Positions 61,085 through 64,000 of a DNA stretch of 64,000 bases are shown piece after piece. Position 1 is the first letter of the stretch, and the number at the start of each line of letters is the position of its first letter. The position numbers were made by a program, and so were the translations under genes. The notes under the pieces are model-generated. The model saw nothing but the letters and a program-made list of their open reading frames with translations. It had not been told where the DNA came from and did not search any database. Origin of the DNA: Oscillospiraceae bacterium (GTDB taxonomy: Bacteria > Bacillota > Clostridia > Oscillospirales > Acutalibacteraceae); NCBI GenBank assembly GCA_029225165.1, contig JAQXVY010000034.1, positions 1 through 64,000 of the forward strand. Reading direction: 5' to 3'.

Positions 61085-62047
61085 ATGAATATTTCCGTGC
61101 TGGGATGCGGTCGCTGGGGCAGCTGTATCGCTTGGTATCTTGACAAAATAGGTCACAATGTTTTGTCGGGAGGACTTGAAGACGCCCCTGAATTTATTGC
61201 ACTTAAAAATAACAGAAAAAATGACTATCTCTCCTACCCCGACTCTATTGAGGTTTCTTCCGATTTGAAGTATTCCGTTGAGAGAGCAGAGGTTATTGTT
61301 ATATCAATAAGCTGTCAGCATTTAAGAGAATATATGACTGACATTTCAAAATATAGTCTTGAGGGAAAAACCATTGTCCTTTGTATGAAGGGCATTGAGG
61401 AAAGCACAGGAAAAAGGCTTTCCCAGGTTGTTTCTGACTTTATTGACAAGGACAAGACGGATGTTGCAGTTTGGGTTGGCCCCGGACATCCACAGGACTA
61501 TGTTAAGGGTATTCCCAACTGTATGGTCATAGACAGCGAAAAGGAAAGCGTTAAGGAAAGGCTTGTCAGTGAGTTTAACAGCGACTTAATCCGCTTTTAC
61601 ATAGGCACTGACCTTATCGGCTCGGAAATCGGAGCCGCCGCAAAGAATGTTATCGGCATTTGTGCCGGTATGCTTGACGGTATGGGTTACACCAGCCTAA
61701 AGGGTGCTTTGATGGCAAGAGCACCAAGGGAAATTTCAGGCTTTATTGAGGCTATGGGCGGAAATGGAATGAGTGCTTACGGACTATGCCACCTTGGTGA
61801 CTATGAGGCTACCCTATTCTCAAAATGGAGCCACAACAGAATGTTTGGCGAAAAGTTTATACAGGGTGACAAGTTTGAAAAGCTTGCCGAGGGCGTTATG
61901 ACAACCAAGGCAATTTACAAAATTGCAAAGAAAAAAGGCATTGAAATGCCCATAGTAACACAGCTTTATGAGGTACTTTTTGAGGGTAAAGACCTGAAAC
62001 CCGCCTTAAGTGCCCTATTCAACAGAAATGTAAGACAAGAATTTTAG
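61085..62047 (+). CDS. gpsA: NAD(P)H-dependent glycerol-3-phosphate dehydrogenase
   Basis: Makes sn-glycerol-3-phosphate for phospholipid synthesis. A 320-residue protein: N-terminal NAD(P) loop SVLGCGRWGSCIAWYL (GxGxWG), a central VWVGPGHPQD block, and the catalytic Lys in GAAAKNVIGICAGMLDGMG. The domain continues with ALMARAPREISGFIEAMGG and GDYEATLFSKWSHNR. Sequence departs from the standard GpsA in several conserved stretches, so another 2-hydroxyacid-type substrate is conceivable but less likely. The TAG stop abuts element copy B. Confidence 0.85.
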   Translation: MNISVLGCGRWGSCIAWYLDKIGHNVLSGGLEDAPEFIALKNNRKNDYLSYPDSIEVSSDLKYSVERAEVIVISISCQHLREYMTDISKYSLEGKTIVLCMKGIEESTGKRLSQVVSDFIDKDKTDVAVWVGPGHPQDYVKGIPNCMVIDSEKESVKERLVSEFNSDLIRFYIGTDLIGSEIGAAAKNVIGICAGMLDGMGYTSLKGALMARAPREISGFIEAMGGNGMSAYGLCHLGDYEATLFSKWSHNRMFGEKFIQGDKFEKLAEGVMTTKAIYKIAKKKGIEMPIVTQLYEVLFEGKDLKPALSALFNRNVRQEF

Positions 62048-62205
62048 GAAACACTGAATAAATAACTTTACACATCTTGTTTGCATATTTCCCGCCGGTT
62101 TGCCCAAAAAATCCTCGCAATACGTCAGTATTCCTGCGGTTTTTTGGGCAAACCGACAAAAAATCTGACTGCACAATCTGTGCAAATGATTTAGTCAGTG
62201 TTTCC
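62047..62205. mobile_element. MITE-like element, copy B of the 160-bp family
   Basis: A 159-bp non-coding segment with terminal inverted repeats GGAAACACTGA / TCAGTGTTTCC. Its reverse complement matches copy A (33153-33312) along the whole length at high identity. It starts at the last base of the gpsA stop codon, so it inserted at the very end of the gene without disrupting it. Confidence 0.85.
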
Positions 62206-62232
62206 TTAGTGTAAAATAATAATATATAAATA

Positions 62233-62277
62233 AGGCTCTGTGCTGACAGTTTAATGTTGCACAGAGCCTGTTTTTTA
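62233..62277. terminator. Bidirectional terminator
   Basis: AGGCTCTGTGC (62233-62243) and GCACAGAGCCT (62259-62269) form an 11-bp stem, then GTTTTTTATC. It would stop gpsA transcripts and, in the other direction, the ABC transporter genes that end at 62289. Confidence 0.88.
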
Positions 62278-62288
62278 TCAATGCCTGA

Positions 62289-63044
62289 TCAGGCAAGGCC
62301 TCTTTTTGATAAAACTCTCTTCTCTATTACAGAGAATATGCATTTGTCTATTATAATTCCCACAAGTATGATGATTATCATAACAAGGGCTACCTGATTG
62401 ATGTCTGCAAGGTCACGACCCATAATCAGGGTTTGTCCCAGGCTTATTGAGGTTGTCATAACCTCACCCGCCATCAATGCACGCCATGCAAATGACCAGC
62501 CTTGCTTTAAGCCGGAAATAAGCTCCGGAAGTGCCGCCGGGAATACAACATAGGAATATATCTGCCTTTTTGTAGCGCCCATTGTCAATGCCGCCTTGTA
62601 GTAGATTGGCTGAATATTTTTAATTGCGTTATCAACTGCAATTGATATACTAAAGGCTGAACCCATTACTACAACAAAAATTATTGCCTGTGTAGAAAGA
62701 CCAAACCAAAGTATTGAGAATGGTACCCAGCATACGCTTGGCAATGTTTGAACACCTAAGATAATAGGCTTTAGATTTTTTTGAAGATATCCAAAATGGT
62801 TAATCAAAAATCCTATTGCAACACCTACGAGAACTGCTATGGCAAAGCCTGCAATTCCCCTTAACAGGGAAAGTCCTGTTGCCTGAAAAATTGAACCGTC
62901 CTCACAAAGCTCAATAAAACGATTTACCACTCCTATTGGAGATGGAACAGAATATGACTTACACAGGTGTAACATATCAACGCATAAATAGTAACCGCCC
63001 TGCCAGAATGCAAGTAGGATTACAACAAAAATAATAATACCCAA
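62289..63044 (-). CDS. ABC transporter permease, SsuC/TauC type
   Basis: A 251-residue inner-membrane permease with six helices. The LGVQTLPSVCWVPFSILWFGL, MGSAFSISIAVDNAIKN and ALTMGATKRQIYSYVVFP blocks (the last an EAA loop) match the sulfonate/nitrate/taurine transporter group. The start is a TTG 8 bases after AAGGAG. Gene order is ATPase, permease, with the binding protein upstream of both. Substrate not inferable: thiamine precursor, sulfonate and nitrate members look alike. Confidence 0.85.
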   Translation of the reverse strand: MGIIIFVVILLAFWQGGYYLCVDMLHLCKSYSVPSPIGVVNRFIELCEDGSIFQATGLSLLRGIAGFAIAVLVGVAIGFLINHFGYLQKNLKPIILGVQTLPSVCWVPFSILWFGLSTQAIIFVVVMGSAFSISIAVDNAIKNIQPIYYKAALTMGATKRQIYSYVVFPAALPELISGLKQGWSFAWRALMAGEVMTTSISLGQTLIMGRDLADINQVALVMIIIILVGIIIDKCIFSVIEKRVLSKRGLA

Positions 63045-63048
63045 AACC

Positions 63049-63783
63049 TTAACTCCTTACTTCACCAAGTATTCGCTTTCTAAGCTCAACAAATTCATTT
63101 GAGTAAATCTTCCTTGGTCGTGGCAGATTTACATCAATAATATCTGAAACACCGTTTTTCCTTGGGGAAAGAACCACTACTCTGTCAGCAAGATATATTG
63201 CTTCTTCAACGCTGTGTGTTATGAACAGCACAGTCTTTTTTGTTTCCATCCATATTTTTTGCAGTTCTTCTCTTAATCGGTTTGATGTCTGCTTATCAAG
63301 TGCCGAAAACGGCTCGTCCATCAGTAAAATCTTGGAGTTTATTGTGAGTGCCCTTGCCAGTGCTGTTCGTTGACGCATTCCGCCTGAAAGCTGATGAATG
63401 TAGTAATCCTTGTACTCTGTAAGATGCACCATATCAAGGTAGTGAAGTGCTCTTTCCTCTTGTTCCTTTCTAGGGACGCCCTCAAGCTTCATTCCGAATT
63501 TTACATTGTCAATGACAGACAGCCACGGGTAAAGACCGTGCTCCTGAAACATAACAGTCCTGTCTGCTGACGGTGCCTTGACCTCTTCCCCATCCAGATA
63601 AATGTGACCCTCTGTTGGCTTTTCAAGTCCAGCCGCAAGGTTTAGCAGGGTGCTTTTTCCGCAACCCGATTCACCTACTATGCAGACAAATTCACCCTGC
63701 TCTATTGTAAGGTCAATATTCTTAAGTATTGCATTCTCTGAAGTATCAAACTTTTTGCTGACTCCCTCAAAAGTTAAACCCAT
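63049..63783 (-). CDS. ABC transporter ATPase, SsuB/TauB type
   Basis: A 244-residue ATPase. Walker A GESGCGKST, the HQLSGGMRQRTALARAL signature, Walker B ILLMDEPFSALD and the FITHSVEEAI switch His are intact; the GLYPWLSVIDNVKFGMKLEG Q-loop region (here MFQEHGLYPW) is typical of the nitrate/sulfonate group. Four bases separate it from the permease gene. GGAGG precedes the ATG. Confidence 0.88.
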   Translation of the reverse strand: MGLTFEGVSKKFDTSENAILKNIDLTIEQGEFVCIVGESGCGKSTLLNLAAGLEKPTEGHIYLDGEEVKAPSADRTVMFQEHGLYPWLSVIDNVKFGMKLEGVPRKEQEERALHYLDMVHLTEYKDYYIHQLSGGMRQRTALARALTINSKILLMDEPFSALDKQTSNRLREELQKIWMETKKTVLFITHSVEEAIYLADRVVVLSPRKNGVSDIIDVNLPRPRKIYSNEFVELRKRILGEVRS

Positions 63784-63796
63784 AAAATCCTCCGAA

Positions 63797-64000
63797 TTAT
63801 TTAGTAAACAAGCTGTCCTGTGACGGAATTTCCTTGATGAAATCCTGCTCTTTGCTTATCTTTGCAAAATCCATAATAGAGTCTTTGTTAAGTTGGGTGC
63901 TTACACCTATTCTTGTGAATGCCTCGCTGATAATATCCTCTCCTAAGGACTTACCTGTGGATTCCTTTAGCTCGGTATTAATCTTTTTCAGACATTCTTC
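63797..64000 (-). CDS. ABC transporter substrate-binding protein (partial, C-terminal end)
   Basis: Open frame running off the window edge with the last 67 residues visible: LGEDIISEAFTRIGVS, a Lys/Asp-rich stretch, and an end ...SQDSLFTK. The tail with EAFTRIGVS and SQDSLF suits a NMT1/TauA-type periplasmic binding protein, and the position, directly before the ATPase and permease genes, supports it. The TAA stop is 14 bases before the ATPase start. The N-terminus with the lipobox lies beyond the window. Confidence 0.65.
   Translation of the reverse strand, partial: EECLKKINTELKESTGKSLGEDIISEAFTRIGVSTQLNKDSIMDFAKISKEQDFIKEIPSQDSLFTK

Overview
The window looks like chromosome of a low-GC, spore-forming gut Firmicute, probably Ruminococcus-like Oscillospiraceae. 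The evidence is AT-rich DNA, TTG/GTG starts behind strong GGAGG sites, sporulation genes (spoIIR, a spoIVFB-like protease), a bile salt hydrolase, many secreted leucine-rich-repeat, Fn3 and cell-wall-binding proteins, a clostridial-type 6S RNA candidate and AddAB recombination. The genus is an inference; no rRNA or marker gene settles it. Most genes lie on the minus strand.

Layout. 0.1-4.1 kb: bile salt hydrolase with an operator-like dyad inside its promoter, small membrane proteins, a lipoprotein, arsenate reductase and a nucleotidyltransferase. 4.2-12.2 kb: a four-gene surface operon (2113-residue surface protein, membrane-anchored accessory protein, secreted 204-residue protein, small wall-anchor-like protein). 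12.2-20.6 kb: HdeD-like protein, LytTR-PAS regulator, serine tRNA, complete potABCD polyamine transporter, formate/nitrite channel, second serine tRNA. 20.9-36.3 kb: an island of exported proteins (Big_2, LRR, cell-wall-binding repeats fused to transglutaminase-like domains, G5/DUF348 lipoprotein, MBOAT plus DHHW acyltransferase pair), interrupted at 23.2-24.2 kb by gene relics, including the 3' end of a group II intron. 36.5-46.4 kb: radical SAM genes with a SpoIVFA/SpoIVFB-like pair, MATE, VanZ, a small exporter and two flavoproteins. 46.5-55.1 kb: lipoprotein, addBA, spoIIR. 55.1-60.3 kb: ispE, aminotransferase, Lrp-type regulator, LURP-one protein, then a polysaccharide ligase/polymerase and a sugar transferase. 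60.5-64 kb: DUF1292 protein, 6S-like RNA, glycerol-3-phosphate dehydrogenase and a taurine/sulfonate-type ABC transporter running off the edge.

Themes. Much coding capacity goes to the cell surface: anchoring, wall-binding, crosslinking or proteolysis-like domains, polymer O-acylation and polysaccharide assembly. Small non-coding elements with terminal inverted repeats recur (2.5, 33.2, 54.2 and 62.0 kb); two of them (33.2 and 62.0 kb) are clearly copies of one family. The best candidates for something little described are the four-gene surface operon with its non-canonical TGE-type anchor tails, the wall-modifying island, and the small mobile repeat families. No CRISPR array, restriction system, prophage or recognised defence locus was seen.
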